Numbered from the stretch's first letter, positions 25,707-35,724 are shown. The stretch is DNA of 64,000 nt from Planctomycetota bacterium (GCA_016714045.1 JADJNY010000015.1:620001-684000), one strand, 5' to 3'. A program made the numbers and translations. The notes: generated by a model not told the origin, from the sequence alone.

Positions 25707-27383
25707 CTACCCGGCGATTCTCTTCCGCACGCGGGAGAGTAGCTCCCGCCACTCCTCGATCGCGAGGAGCTGCGAGAAGGCCCCGTACAAGCCTACGGAC
25801 AGGAGGATGCAAAGCATGAGGGCCACGGGGGATCCGCTCGTCCCGAGCCAGGCGACCCACGTCGCCCAGGCGAGCCCCGTGCTGAGGCCCGCGGCGAGCC
25901 CGATGCGGCCCAAGCGGGGGAGCACGCGCTCCTGGGAGGGAGGCAGCGCAAGTCGGCCGCGCAGCCCCGGTAGCAGTAGCAGCAGGTTGAGCCAGGCGCA
26001 GATCGTCGTGCTCCACGCCAGACCCTCGAGGTCCAGCCCGAGCCCCGCCACGGCGCCGACGGACAGCCCGACGTTCACGAACACGAGGGCGAACGCGATC
26101 CACACCGGGGTCTGGGGGCGCCCCAAGGCGTAGTAGGTCCGCGCGACGAGCCCAGCGGCCCCCGCGGGCAGGATCGCGAGCGCGAGGGCGCGCAGCCCCC
26201 ACGCCGCGCGCTCCACGCCCGCCGCGGCGAACTCGCCGTGCTGGAAGCACGCCGCGAGGATCGGCTCGGCGAAGAACGCGAGGCCCAGGCTCGCGGGCAC
26301 GGCGACGTAGGCCACTGCGAGATGCGTCCGATCGTGGAGCTGCCGCACGCGGTCGAGCTCGCGCCGCTCGCCGAGCGCCGTCAGCATCGGGAAGACCGCG
26401 CTCGTCGCCGCGATGGCGACGAGCGAGAGCGGGAGCTGCTGCAGACGCGTCACGTAGTACAGCAGGGACGAACCGCCCTGGGGCAGGAGCGCGATCGCGA
26501 GCACGCCGCCGACGAGCGCATGGACCTGGTAGGCCGCGGCGCCGAGCGCGAGGGGCAGGCCCGCCCTGAGAGCGCTCCACGCGGCGCGCCGGGAGAGCGC
26601 GCGCTCCTCGCTCGAACTCGCGCCCGCGAGCCCCGCGCCGCGCAGCGCCGGGAGCTGCACCACGAGCAGGATGACGCCCGCGACGAGGACGTAGGTCGCG
26701 AGCCAGCGCGCCATCCCCATCTGCTCGTCGTGCTCCGACGGCCCAGCACCCGCGGGTCCGGCGCCGAAGGCCCACCCGACGGCGACGAGCGCCGCGATCC
26801 AGCCGAGGTTCATCACCACCGGCGCGATGCTCGGCGCGAGGAAGTGCCCGCGCACGTTGAGCGCCCCGCCGACGACCGCGGACAGGCACACGAGCACCAC
26901 GAAGGGCAGCATGCGGACCGTGAACTCCCGCACCGCCGCGGGATGCTCACCGAGCCAACCCCAACCCGTGATCGGCATCCGATCGGGCAGGAACCACGCC
27001 ACGAGCATCGCGAGCACGCACACGACCGCGCACAGACGCGTCACGAGGCGCAGCATCGAGTGGAAGAACGCCCGACCCGCCGCCTCGCCGCGCTCGTGAT
27101 CGACGCGCGTGAGCTCCGTCTGGAGCGCGGTGACGATGGCACCCTCGCCCATGAGCGCGCGGAAGAGGTTCGGGATGCGCCAGGCCGTGATGAAGGCGTC
27201 GCTCACGCCCGATGCGTCGCCGAACAGCGCCGCGGTCTTCGTCTCGCGCACGAAACCGGCGATGCGCGAGAGCAGCGTGAGGAACGAGATCAGCGCCGTA
27301 CGCGCGACGAGGCGAGCGTGACGGCCGACGACGTCGACCTCGCGCCCTTCCGCTCCTCGAGCTTCGACGTCACCCACTTCCAC
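25707..27383 (-). CDS. murJ: Lipid II flippase MurJ (MviN)
   Basis: Flips the peptidoglycan precursor lipid II across the inner membrane. The 558-aa protein has about 14 hydrophobic segments. It carries the family's N-terminal signature (TALISFLTLLSRIAGFVRET, then ALFGDASGVSDAFITAWRIP, NLFRALMGEGAIVTA). Later markers are GALNVRGHFLAPSIAPVVMN and YYVTRLQQLPLSLVAIAATS. The start is uncertain: the GTG at 27381-27383 adds a 28-residue polar stretch before the first membrane segment, and a nearer start may be used. yqeY lies 185 bp upstream on the same strand. Confidence 0.93.
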   Translation of the reverse strand: MEVGDVEARGAEGREVDVVGRHARLVARTALISFLTLLSRIAGFVRETKTAALFGDASGVSDAFITAWRIPNLFRALMGEGAIVTALQTELTRVDHERGEAAGRAFFHSMLRLVTRLCAVVCVLAMLVAWFLPDRMPITGWGWLGEHPAAVREFTVRMLPFVVLVCLSAVVGGALNVRGHFLAPSIAPVVMNLGWIAALVAVGWAFGAGPAGAGPSEHDEQMGMARWLATYVLVAGVILLVVQLPALRGAGLAGASSSEERALSRRAAWSALRAGLPLALGAAAYQVHALVGGVLAIALLPQGGSSLLYYVTRLQQLPLSLVAIAATSAVFPMLTALGERRELDRVRQLHDRTHLAVAYVAVPASLGLAFFAEPILAACFQHGEFAAAGVERAAWGLRALALAILPAGAAGLVARTYYALGRPQTPVWIAFALVFVNVGLSVGAVAGLGLDLEGLAWSTTICAWLNLLLLLPGLRGRLALPPSQERVLPRLGRIGLAAGLSTGLAWATWVAWLGTSGSPVALMLCILLSVGLYGAFSQLLAIEEWRELLSRVRKRIAG

Positions 27384-27568
27384 GCGAGCCTACCGTCGCG
27401 GCGCGGCCTCGATCCAGTCGCTGGAGCTCGCACAGCAGCGCGCGCCGTGCTCGGAGCGTCGCGATCGGGCGCTCCAGCGCGCAGTGGAACGCACCTGCGC
27501 GACCGGGCCGCGGTGGAGTCTCCACCCACACGCCGTCGGAGCGTCCGCGTCCGTCCGATGGTCCTCGG

Positions 27569-28012
27569 TCAGGAGAGCAGCTCGCCGAGCACCTTGTTCG
27601 CGAGCTTGCCGTCGACCTGGCCCTTGTGGCGTGCCATGAGCGCCTTCATCAGGGTGCCCAGGTCCTTCTTGGTGCTCACACCGAGCTCGGCCATCAGCGA
27701 CTTCACGGCGAGGCGCACGTCGTCCTCGGTGAGCTGCTTCGGCATGTAGGTGAACAGCACGTCGAGCTCCGCGCGCTCTTTCGAGGAGAGATCAGCGCGG
27801 CCCGCCTTGTCGTACTCGGCGATCGACTGCTGACGCTGCTTCACGGCGCGCTGCAGGACCTCCATCTCGAGCTCGGGCGTGATCTCCTTGCCGTCCTGGA
27901 TGTTCGCTTTCTTGATCTCGGAGAGCAGCAGCCGGAGCGTGTCGCGGACGACCTCGTTCTTGGCGAGCATCGCCTTCTTCAGATCGGCGTCCCATGTTTC
28001 CTTGAGGGCCAT
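27569..28012 (-). CDS. yqeY: GatB/YqeY domain protein
   Basis: The 147-aa free-standing helical domain is related to the tail of the GatB amidotransferase subunit. Motifs: MALKETWDADLKKAMLAKNE, RDTLRLLLSEIKKANI, YMPKQLTEDDVRLAVKSLMA, DLGTLMKALMARHKGQVDG. ATG at 28010-28012 has a good Shine-Dalgarno (AGGAG, 6 nt). The domain is thought to bind tRNA-related substrates; its precise job is not settled in the family. It lies between gyrA and murJ on one strand. Confidence 0.92.
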   Translation of the reverse strand: MALKETWDADLKKAMLAKNEVVRDTLRLLLSEIKKANIQDGKEITPELEMEVLQRAVKQRQQSIAEYDKAGRADLSSKERAELDVLFTYMPKQLTEDDVRLAVKSLMAELGVSTKKDLGTLMKALMARHKGQVDGKLANKVLGELLS

Positions 28013-28274
28013 GTCGTCTCCTGGGTCGGGCTCGAACTCAGCGTGCGCGGGGTGCGTCGGCGCGTCGAGCGTGGTCGGGTTCGTTCCGTGTGCGTCGTAG
28101 GTGGCTTCGGGAGCTCGATGCCTCGGAGGCGCGGGGCGGCTTCGCCTTCCGAGCCGCAGGGCGACGTGCCCCGCGCCGGAGGGCGCTCGGGGCGCGCAGC
28201 GGGAGCGGCCCCGCGACACGCCCCGACGTCGAGGAGCGAACGTCGAGGGCGGAGCCGGGCTCCGCGCCTCGCGC

Positions 28275-30875
28275 TCACTCCTTCGGCTCGTCCTCCGGTT
28301 CGTCCTCGCGCGTGTCGTCGATCTCTTCTTCGTCGTCCGCGCTTTCGTCCTCGGTGATCAGCTCCGGCCGCGCGCCGGTGCGCTGCGGAAGCTGCGCTTC
28401 GTCGGCGGCGAAGCGTTCGAGGTCCTGTTCGGACACGACCTCGAGCGCGACGAGCTTGTCGCCGTCCTTCAGGTTCACGAGGCGGACGCCCTGCGTGTTG
28501 CGGCCCATCGTCGAGACGTCCGCGATCGGCGTGCGCACGATCATGCCCGTCTGCGTGATGAACATGACGTCGTCGCCGTCCTTCGCGAGCGCGATGCCGA
28601 CCACGCCGCCGTTGCGGCCTTCCGTCTTGATGTTGATGACACCTTGGCCGCCGCGACCCTTGATCGGGTACTCCTCGACCGGCGTGCGCTTGCCGTGGCC
28701 GGCTTCGCAGCCCGTGATGAGCGTCGAGGTGAGGTCGCTGACGACGACGGAGCCGACGACGACGTCGGACTCGATCAGGCGGATGCCGCGCACGCCGTAG
28801 CTCGTGCGGCCCATCTGGCGCACCGCGGCTTCGTCGAAGCGGATCGCCTGGCCGTCCTTGCTCGCGAGGATGATCGTGTCGCCCGGCTTCGACAGCGAAA
28901 CGCCGACGACCTCGTCGCCTTCGTCGAGCAGGATGGCGCGGATGCCGCCCTTCTTCGGACGCGAGTAGGCCTCGAGCTTCGTCTTCTTGACCGTGCCGCG
29001 GCGCGTCGCGAAGAACACATTCGCTTCGCTGACGAACTCCATGACGCGGAGCACGTTCGTGATCGTCTCGCCTTCCTCGAGCGGGAGGAGGTTGTTGATC
29101 GCGCGGCCCTTCGACGTGCGCGTGGCCTCGGGCAGGTTGTAGACCTTGAGCCAGTACACCTTGCCCTTGTTCGAGAAGTTGAGCACGTAGTCGTGCGTGC
29201 TCGCGACGAACAGCGACTTGAGCACGTCGCCTTCCTTCGCCTCCGAGCCCTTGATGCCGCGCCCGCCGCGGCCCTGCGCGCGGTAGACGTCGAGCGGCGT
29301 GCGCTTGATGTAGCCGTCCTGCGAGACGGTCACGACCATCATCTGCTCGGTGATGAGCTCTTCGAGGTCGAAGTTGCCGTCGATCTCCTCGGCGCTGATC
29401 TCGGTGCGGCGCTTGTCGCCGTACTTCTTCTCGAGGTCGTCGAGGTCGTCCTTGATGATCTGCACGACGCGCGCGTCACGCGCGAGGATGTCGTTCAGGT
29501 CCGCGATCTCGGCGACGAGCTTCTCGTACTCCTGCTCGAGCTTTTCGCGCTCCAGGCCGGTCAAGGCGCCGAGGCGCATGTCGACGATCGCCTGCGACTG
29601 GCGCTCGGAGAGGCCGAAGGCCTGGCTCAAGCGCTCGCGCGCTTCCTCGCGCGTCTTGCTGGCGCGGATGAGCGCGATCACCTCGTCGATCCGGTCGACG
29701 GCGATGCGCAGACCCTCGACGATGTGCTTCCTGGCCTCCGCTTCGCGCAAGAGGAACTGCGTCCGCCGGCGGATGACGATGCGACGGTGCTTGAGGTAGC
29801 AGTCGAGCAGCCCGCGCAGCGTGAGCGTGCGCGGCTGGCGATCGACGATCGCCAGATTGATGATCGAGAACGTCGTCTGGAGCGGCGTGTACTGGAAGAG
29901 CTGGTTGCGGATGACCTCCGGGTCCTCGCCCTTCTTGAGCTCGATGACGAGGCGCATGCCGTCGCGGTCGGACTCGTCGCGGATGTCGGAGATGCCGGTG
30001 ATGCGGCCTTCCTTCACCACCTCGACGATCTTCTCGATGATCGCGCTCTTCCGGACCTGGTACGGGATCTCGCTGACGACGATGACCTGCTTCGTGCCCT
30101 TGTCCTCGACGGATGTGCGGGCGCGGACGCGCACGAGACCGCGGCCGGTGACCTGCGACTGCAGGATGCCGTTGCGGCCCATGATGATGCCGCCGGTCGG
30201 GAAGTCGGGGCCCTTCACGATCTCGGAGAGCGCCTGCAGCGTCACCTGCGGGTCGTCGAGCACCGCGCGCAGCGCATTGCAGATCTCGCCGAGGTTGTGC
30301 GGCGGCAGGCTCGTCGCCATGCCGACCGCGATGCCTTCCGAACCGTTGCACAAGAGGTTCGGGAAGCGCCCCGGCAGCACGATCGGCTGCGTGCGCGTGC
30401 CGTCGTAGTTGGGCTCGAAGTCGACCGTCTCCTTGTCGAGATCGGCCATCATCTCGACCGCGGTGCCGGCCATGCGCGCTTCCGTGTAGCGCATCGCCGC
30501 GGGCGGGTCGTTGTCGATCGAACCGAAGTTGCCTTGCCCGTCGATGAGCGGGTAGCGCAGCGAGAAGTCCTGCGCCATGCGCACGAGCGTCGGATAGATG
30601 ACCGCTTCGCCGTGCGGGTGGTAGTTGCCCGACGTGTCGCCCGCGATCTTCGCGCACTTCCTGTACTTGGCGCGCGGCGTCAAGTTCAGGTCGTTCATCG
30701 CGACGAGGATGCGCCGCTGCGACGGCTTCAACCCGTCGCGCACGTCGGGGAGCGCGCGCGAGTGGATGACGGAGAGCGCGTACGTGAGGTACGACTCCTT
30801 CATCTCGCGCTCGATGAGTCTCGGTGTGACGCGTCCGCCCAGGGCGTCCGCGGGCGTGGCTTCGCTCTCGGTCAT
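28275..30875 (-). CDS. gyrA: DNA gyrase subunit A
   Basis: Breakage-reunion subunit of DNA gyrase. The 866-aa protein begins with the family N-terminus (YLTYALSVIHSRALPDVRDG) and has the catalytic Tyr at residue 130 (AAMRYTEARM). C-terminal beta-pinwheel blades carry the GyrA-box-like QGRGGRG, which marks it as gyrase, not topoisomerase IV. The C-terminus is an acidic tail (ESADDEEEIDDTREDEPEDE). In the quinolone pocket HPHGEAVIYPT, the positions equal to E. coli Ser83 and Asp87 are Ala91 and Pro95. ATG at 30873-30875 is followed by the next gene's end 26 bp upstream. Confidence 0.96.
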   Translation of the reverse strand: MTESEATPADALGGRVTPRLIEREMKESYLTYALSVIHSRALPDVRDGLKPSQRRILVAMNDLNLTPRAKYRKCAKIAGDTSGNYHPHGEAVIYPTLVRMAQDFSLRYPLIDGQGNFGSIDNDPPAAMRYTEARMAGTAVEMMADLDKETVDFEPNYDGTRTQPIVLPGRFPNLLCNGSEGIAVGMATSLPPHNLGEICNALRAVLDDPQVTLQALSEIVKGPDFPTGGIIMGRNGILQSQVTGRGLVRVRARTSVEDKGTKQVIVVSEIPYQVRKSAIIEKIVEVVKEGRITGISDIRDESDRDGMRLVIELKKGEDPEVIRNQLFQYTPLQTTFSIINLAIVDRQPRTLTLRGLLDCYLKHRRIVIRRRTQFLLREAEARKHIVEGLRIAVDRIDEVIALIRASKTREEARERLSQAFGLSERQSQAIVDMRLGALTGLEREKLEQEYEKLVAEIADLNDILARDARVVQIIKDDLDDLEKKYGDKRRTEISAEEIDGNFDLEELITEQMMVVTVSQDGYIKRTPLDVYRAQGRGGRGIKGSEAKEGDVLKSLFVASTHDYVLNFSNKGKVYWLKVYNLPEATRTSKGRAINNLLPLEEGETITNVLRVMEFVSEANVFFATRRGTVKKTKLEAYSRPKKGGIRAILLDEGDEVVGVSLSKPGDTIILASKDGQAIRFDEAAVRQMGRTSYGVRGIRLIESDVVVGSVVVSDLTSTLITGCEAGHGKRTPVEEYPIKGRGGQGVINIKTEGRNGGVVGIALAKDGDDVMFITQTGMIVRTPIADVSTMGRNTQGVRLVNLKDGDKLVALEVVSEQDLERFAADEAQLPQRTGARPELITEDESADDEEEIDDTREDEPEDEPKE

Positions 30876-30900
30876 GGTCGTCGATTCGCCTCGTCGGGGT

Positions 30901-31992
30901 TCACGCGCGGGCGCGATCGAACGCGCCGCACGGGCTTTCGGGCTCGGCGCGCAGCGCGCGCAACGCGAGGTCCGCGACGCGCTCGCGTCCGGCCTCGGTG
31001 ATCGGTTCGGGGGTGAGCTCGAGCGGCACGGCTTCGTAGCAGTCGAGTTCGAGCGTCACGCCCTCGAGCGCGCCGTCCCACAGGAGCTCAGGCGTGCGCT
31101 TGCACCAGCGCGGCAACGCGAGCTCGCCGCCGGGCACGAGCTTGTCGCTCGTCGTGACGAGGTCGACGGGGATCTCCCGCGCGCGCGCGGCTTCGAGCAG
31201 CGTGCGCGTGCCGACGCGCGTCGCGAACGCGCGCGCTCCGACGGCCTCCGCCGGAGTCCACACGCGGTCCGCACGCTCGAGCTCGCGCAAGAGCGCCGCG
31301 TCGTAGACGAGCGTCACGCGCACGCCTTCGGGTACGACGCGTCGCGCCATGCGTCGGCCGTCGAGCCAGGGGAGCGACTCCCCCATCAGGAGGTGCGGCT
31401 TCTTGCCCGCCTTCCACGCGAGCTCCAGCGCCAGAGCGAGCGTCTCGGACCACGCGGTCGCGAGCACGATATCGCCCTTCGCGAGCGTGTCCGCCGCGTG
31501 GCGCGCGGCCTCGCGCCGCAGCGGCAGGCGCCGACCGCGTGCGAGCGGTTCGCCGTTCCACGCGACGTCGTGCTCGCCGAACGCCTCGAGGCCTTCCTCG
31601 ATGCTCCAGAGCCACAGGCCGACCTCTTCGGCGAAGACGCCCTGGAGCTCGTCGCGATCGAGATCGCGAAAGCCCCACCACGTGCGCCGCAGCGTGTCGA
31701 GGAACTGGGCGCACGGGCCGCGCCACGCCTGGTCCGCCGCCCAGGGCGCGAACCCGCGCTCGAGCTCGGAGCCGATGCGCGCCGCGTCCCACTCCTCGGG
31801 CCAGTCGAGGGTCCAGTCGCACAGCTCGCGCGCCGTCGCGAGGACGAGGTCGCGCGCGCAGAGCTCACGGTCCTCCGTCCACGACCCCAGGCGCTGTGCG
31901 AGGTCGGAGGTCGGGCCGTCCTGGACCGGGAGCGGGTCGGCGGCAATCGAAACAGGCTCGGAGACGAGGGCCGAGCGACGCGTGACGGTCAT
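30901..31992 (-). CDS. eIF-2B alpha/beta/delta-like (IF2B family) protein
   Basis: The 363-aa protein has a helical N-terminal half without a clear family match (RRTWWGFRDLDRDELQGVFA). The Rossmann-like C-terminal half has the IF2B pattern: KGDIVLATAWSETLALALEL, VRVTLVYDAALLRELERADR, VWTPAEAVGARAFATRVGT, then LVTTSDKLVP. Relatives include methylthioribose-1-phosphate isomerase and ribose-1,5-bisphosphate isomerase. The usual NKIGT is here ATRVGT, so the same chemistry is uncertain. It lies 25 bp upstream of gyrA and is probably cotranscribed with it. Confidence 0.65.
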   Translation of the reverse strand: MTVTRRSALVSEPVSIAADPLPVQDGPTSDLAQRLGSWTEDRELCARDLVLATARELCDWTLDWPEEWDAARIGSELERGFAPWAADQAWRGPCAQFLDTLRRTWWGFRDLDRDELQGVFAEEVGLWLWSIEEGLEAFGEHDVAWNGEPLARGRRLPLRREAARHAADTLAKGDIVLATAWSETLALALELAWKAGKKPHLLMGESLPWLDGRRMARRVVPEGVRVTLVYDAALLRELERADRVWTPAEAVGARAFATRVGTRTLLEAARAREIPVDLVTTSDKLVPGGELALPRWCKRTPELLWDGALEGVTLELDCYEAVPLELTPEPITEAGRERVADLALRALRAEPESPCGAFDRARA

Positions 31993-32301
31993 GGGGGGTG
32001 CGGCGCGGAGAGGGTGGAGGTGGCGGATTATCCCGGCGCCACCGGGTCGATTCCAGGGCTTCCTTATTATTAGGGCGCGGCGTTCCTCCCCCGTTCCTGC
32101 GCGCGTCGAGCCCAGCCCTCGGCCCGCGATCCCCCAGCCCGAGCGAGCGCCACCGGTGGGCGCTGTCCTCTCGCCGTCGCCCACCCCGCTCTCACTCCGC
32201 CCCGAGGCCGGTCCTCACGCGCGGTGCACGCTTGCTCCTTCGATCGGCGCCCGCGCGACCGTGGCGGCCCCGCGACCCGACGTCTAGCCTGGGCCGCCCG
32301 C
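31993..32301. promoter_or_regulatory. Divergent promoter region
   Basis: 309 bp between the eIF-2B-like gene and the flavin reductase-like gene. An AT-rich island (ccttattattaggg, 32062-32075) in very GC-rich DNA reads TAATAATAAG on the minus strand. It is a fair -10 candidate for the eIF2B-gyrA transcript. Confidence 0.4.
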
Positions 32302-32784
32302 ATGCCGCCGCCCGAACCCGATCCCCTCGCCCGCGCCTTGGGCCGGATCCCCTCCGGCCTCTACATCGTGACCACGCTCGTCGACGGTCAACCGCAGGGC
32401 TTCCTCGCCTCCTTCGTCATGCAGGCGAGCCTCGCCCCGCCGATCGTCAGCGTCTCGGTCGGCCGCGACCGCCCGATCCTGGCCGAGCTGCGCAGGAGCG
32501 GGCGCTTCGCCGTCTCGATCCTCGACGCGGATTCGAAGAAGTCGATGGCCGCGTTCACGCGCCGACTCGGAGCGGGCGAGTCGCCCTTCGACCGCCTCCA
32601 GGTCGCCACGACGCCCGCCGGCCTCCCCGTGCTCGCCGAAGCCCTCGCCTGGTTCGAATGCCGCCTCGCGAGCGAGCACGCCACCGGCGACAGCGTGATC
32701 GTGTTCGGCGAGGTCGTCGCAGGCTCCCTCACCCGCGAAGGTGAGCCGCACGTGCACGTGCGACGCAACGGTCTCTCGTACTGA
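32302..32784 (+). CDS. Flavin reductase-like FMN-binding protein
   Basis: The 160-aa protein is of the flavin reductase/FMN-binding split-barrel type. Motifs: LGRIPSGLYIVTTLVDGQPQ, GFLASFVMQASLAPPIVSVS (flavin-binding region), GRFAVSILD, and a late EHATGDSVIVFGEVV. It probably supplies reduced FMN or uses it in a small oxidoreductase reaction; the partner is not in the neighbourhood. ATG 32302 begins the family-like N-terminus. Convergent with the M48 protease gene. Confidence 0.85.
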   Translation: MPPPEPDPLARALGRIPSGLYIVTTLVDGQPQGFLASFVMQASLAPPIVSVSVGRDRPILAELRRSGRFAVSILDADSKKSMAAFTRRLGAGESPFDRLQVATTPAGLPVLAEALAWFECRLASEHATGDSVIVFGEVVAGSLTREGEPHVHVRRNGLSY

Positions 32785-32915
32785 CCGCGCGAGCACCGGC
32801 AGCGGCGATCAAGGCCCCCCTCGCCACCGATTCGACTCGGAGCCGCTGCTCGCAAACCCACTCGCGCCCACGAGCGCGCACCCATCCACCACCTCGCCCA
32901 GCCGCATGAGCGAGG

Positions 32916-34559
32916 TCAATGTGGCGCAATCGCCTCTCCCCACACGCCCCACAAGCGCTCCCCCATCGCCTCCCGCACCGGCGCCCGCGGATCCGCCCTC
33001 AACGCACGCAACGCCTCCGCGACGACCCCCAGCTCCGTACGCCCGCGCAGCTCCCCCAACACGAGCCACTCGTACGCCGCCGCCGCATCCCGCTCGACCA
33101 GCGCCACGCGAGCGCGCCGCTCGAGCTCCTCCGCGCTCGCCCGGACGTCCGAGTTTCCACCGAGCTCCTTCGCGCGCGCGACGAGGCGCGCCAAGTCCGG
33201 TTCGAGCTCCGCGATGCGCTCCGCACGCCCGACGGCGTTCGCATACGCGCCGAGACACAGATCCGCGCGCACGAGCTCCGATGGAGCGCGACGCCAAGCC
33301 GTCCACGCCTGCAACGCGAGCCCGACCGCGAACAGGAGGAACGCCGCGATCGTCACCGCGCGCACGAGGCGCAAGAGCCGCTTGCCGACCTCCGCGTCGC
33401 GCGCCGCGCGCAACAGGAACTCCACGCGCCGCGCCGTGCTGAAGTGACGCCAGCTCGCGAGGTCGCGGAAGTGCCCGCCGACCTTCTCGAGCGCGTCGAC
33501 GAGCGCCTGCGGATCGCGCAACAAGGCCAAGCTGTAGAGATCCGCTTCGAGCTCGAACCGTCGCGACAACCAACCGAACGCGAAGTACCCGAACGCGAGC
33601 GCGGCCAGCGTCATTCCGCCGGCGAGCCACACGCTCGATTCGAGCGCCTGATTCGCGGCCCAATCGAGCGTCAGGAAGAACCCGCCCGCGAGCGCGAGGA
33701 ACACGAGGACGTGCCGCCGCACCGCATGCCCCATCTCGTGCGCAAACACGGCCGCGAGTTCGTGCGCGTCGAGCTGCGCGAGCAGCAGGTCGGAGAAGAG
33801 CACGACGCGCGTCCTGCGCGACAACCCGACGATCGCCGCGTTCGACATCGTCCCGCCGGTGCGCCACACGAGCAGCTCCCGCGCGTCGAAGCCCGCGACG
33901 CGTGCGACGGTCTCGAGCAGCTCGCGCTGCGGGCCGGGCGGAATCGGCTCGGTGTCCCACGTGTTGCGCAGGAGGAACGGAAGGCACAGCGCGAGCACGA
34001 CGAGCATGACGCCCGCGAAGAGCGCGTTGTACGCGGTGACGACCTCGATCCGCGTGCGCAGGTCCGGGAACCAGCCGACGACGATCGAGATCGCGCCGTA
34101 CACCGCGATCGGCACGAGCGCCGACGCGAACATCCGCACTTGGAAGCTGCGCCAGCGCCGACCCTCGGCGCGCGGCCATAGCGCGCGAACGCGAGCGCGC
34201 GCGTCGATCGCGAGCACTTGGTAGAGCACGAACGGCGCGAAGAGCGGCGCGAGCGACGCGTCGGGCCACGCGAGCAGCGACGGCGAGCTCCCGCACCACC
34301 GTTCGATGCTCGCGCTCCACCCGAACTCGCCGAGCAGGAGCACGAACAGCACCGGCGGCGAACCCGCGAGCAACTTGCCCGCGATCACGCCCGACCGAAA
34401 CCGGTGCGTGACGTGCATGCGATGCGTGATCGCTCCGAGCACGTACGGAACGGGCGCGAGCACGGCGACCATCCACGGCCACTCGCGCGGGCTCGCCCAG
34501 CCCAGATCCGCGAGCCCGATCGCCGCGATCGCGATCACGATGTGGAGCAGGAAGCCCAT
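32916..34559 (-). CDS. M48-family membrane metalloprotease (HtpX/Ste24-like)
   Basis: The 547-aa protein has about four membrane segments before the catalytic domain and two after it. Zinc motif VFAHEMGHAVRRH (HExxH) lies near the middle. The third-ligand context is RRFELEADLYSLALL (ExxxD), as in M48 peptidases. The motif FSDLLLAQLDAHELAAVF just ahead matches the HtpX/Ste24 group. The last 150 residues are helical and repeat-like. It is likely a quality-control protease of the inner membrane. Confidence 0.88.
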   Translation of the reverse strand: MGFLLHIVIAIAAIGLADLGWASPREWPWMVAVLAPVPYVLGAITHRMHVTHRFRSGVIAGKLLAGSPPVLFVLLLGEFGWSASIERWCGSSPSLLAWPDASLAPLFAPFVLYQVLAIDARARVRALWPRAEGRRWRSFQVRMFASALVPIAVYGAISIVVGWFPDLRTRIEVVTAYNALFAGVMLVVLALCLPFLLRNTWDTEPIPPGPQRELLETVARVAGFDARELLVWRTGGTMSNAAIVGLSRRTRVVLFSDLLLAQLDAHELAAVFAHEMGHAVRRHVLVFLALAGGFFLTLDWAANQALESSVWLAGGMTLAALAFGYFAFGWLSRRFELEADLYSLALLRDPQALVDALEKVGGHFRDLASWRHFSTARRVEFLLRAARDAEVGKRLLRLVRAVTIAAFLLFAVGLALQAWTAWRRAPSELVRADLCLGAYANAVGRAERIAELEPDLARLVARAKELGGNSDVRASAEELERRARVALVERDAAAAYEWLVLGELRGRTELGVVAEALRALRADPRAPVREAMGERLWGVWGEAIAPH

Positions 34560-34687
34560 GCGCAGGTGCCGAACGGCCTACGGTAGCAGAGCTCGCACGG
34601 CGAGCACGCGCTCGGTCGCCGCGCTCGGAGCACTCCGAAGGCTGAGCGAGCGCCGACGTCCTGGTCGCGCCGTGGACGACGCGGCGC

Positions 34688-35599
34688 TCATTCGCCCGTC
34701 AGGCGCACCGGCGTGGGAGCGAGTTCCTCAACCGGCCCTTCGAGCGTCACGCCGCCGCGACCGTCCGCATCGACCACGAGCACGCCACCCGGCACGCGCA
34801 GCGTCACAGGAATAGCGCGCCCCGCGTCGACGGCCGCGAGCGCCGCGGCACACGCCCCGGTGCCACACGCCTGCGTCTCGCCGACGCCGCGCTCCCAGAC
34901 GCGCAAGAACGCCCCTTCGCGACGCAGCGCGAGGAACTCGACGTTCGTGCCGCGCGGAAAACGCGCGTGGCGCTCGAGCGCGGGCCCAAGCGTCGTCACG
35001 GGCGCTTCACGCTCGTCGTCGACGAACAGCACGCAGTGCGGGTTTCCGACGTCGACGAGCACCGCCGCGTGCTCGCCGCCGAGCGCTTGGAGCCGCTCCC
35101 CGCGCGCGAGGATGCGCGGCGTCCCCATGGCGACCGTCGCGCGCGCAACCTTCGGCCCGGAGCTCGCCGGCGTGCGCTTTCCCGCGGAACTCGCCGTCGT
35201 GCGCGGTTCCGCCGTATGGGCCGCGCCATGCGCGGAACGGTGCGCCGGCCGAGTCTCTTCTGCGAGCGCGACCCGCGCCGTCACCGGCCCCGCGTCCGTC
35301 TCGATCACGAACGGGTTCGTCGTGACGTGTCCGCGATCGAACGCGAGCTTCGCGACGCAGCGCAGCCCGTTCCCGCACGTCTCGGGGCGCGAACCATCTG
35401 CGTTGTAGATCTCCATGACGCAACCGCCGCCCGCGCGCGGCCGCTTCACGAGGATCACGCCGTCCGGCCGCTGCCCGTTCGGCGCCGCGAGCGCGCACTG
35501 CTCCCGCGCGAACGCCGCGGGATCCGCGGGACACGCCTCGACGAACCCGTCGACCATCACGAACAGGTTCCCCGCGCCGGACATCCACGTCGTCGCCAT
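34688..35599 (-). CDS. dapF: Diaminopimelate epimerase
   Basis: Converts LL- to meso-diaminopimelate for lysine and peptidoglycan. The 303-aa protein has both catalytic Cys motifs: NADGSRPETCGNGLRC at about residues 67-82 and GVGETQACGTGACAAAL near residue 245. The family start GAGNLFVMVDG follows ATG at 35597-35599. An Ala/Ser/Thr-rich insertion of about 35 residues (RSAHGAAHTAEPRTTASSAG and on) interrupts the middle and is unusual. It lies 125 bp downstream of rnhC on the same strand. Confidence 0.95.
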   Translation of the reverse strand: MATTWMSGAGNLFVMVDGFVEACPADPAAFAREQCALAAPNGQRPDGVILVKRPRAGGGCVMEIYNADGSRPETCGNGLRCVAKLAFDRGHVTTNPFVIETDAGPVTARVALAEETRPAHRSAHGAAHTAEPRTTASSAGKRTPASSGPKVARATVAMGTPRILARGERLQALGGEHAAVLVDVGNPHCVLFVDDEREAPVTTLGPALERHARFPRGTNVEFLALRREGAFLRVWERGVGETQACGTGACAAALAAVDAGRAIPVTLRVPGGVLVVDADGRGGVTLEGPVEELAPTPVRLTGE

Positions 35600-35724
35600 G
35601 CGGAAGAGAGGATACTCGACGCGTGCTCGGTCTCCAGGCTTCGACACACGCGCGCGTGTCCATCGCGCACGTGAAGGGACCCGGCACTGCTTGCCCACGT
35701 CGAACTCCGCTTGGATCGCCCGAT

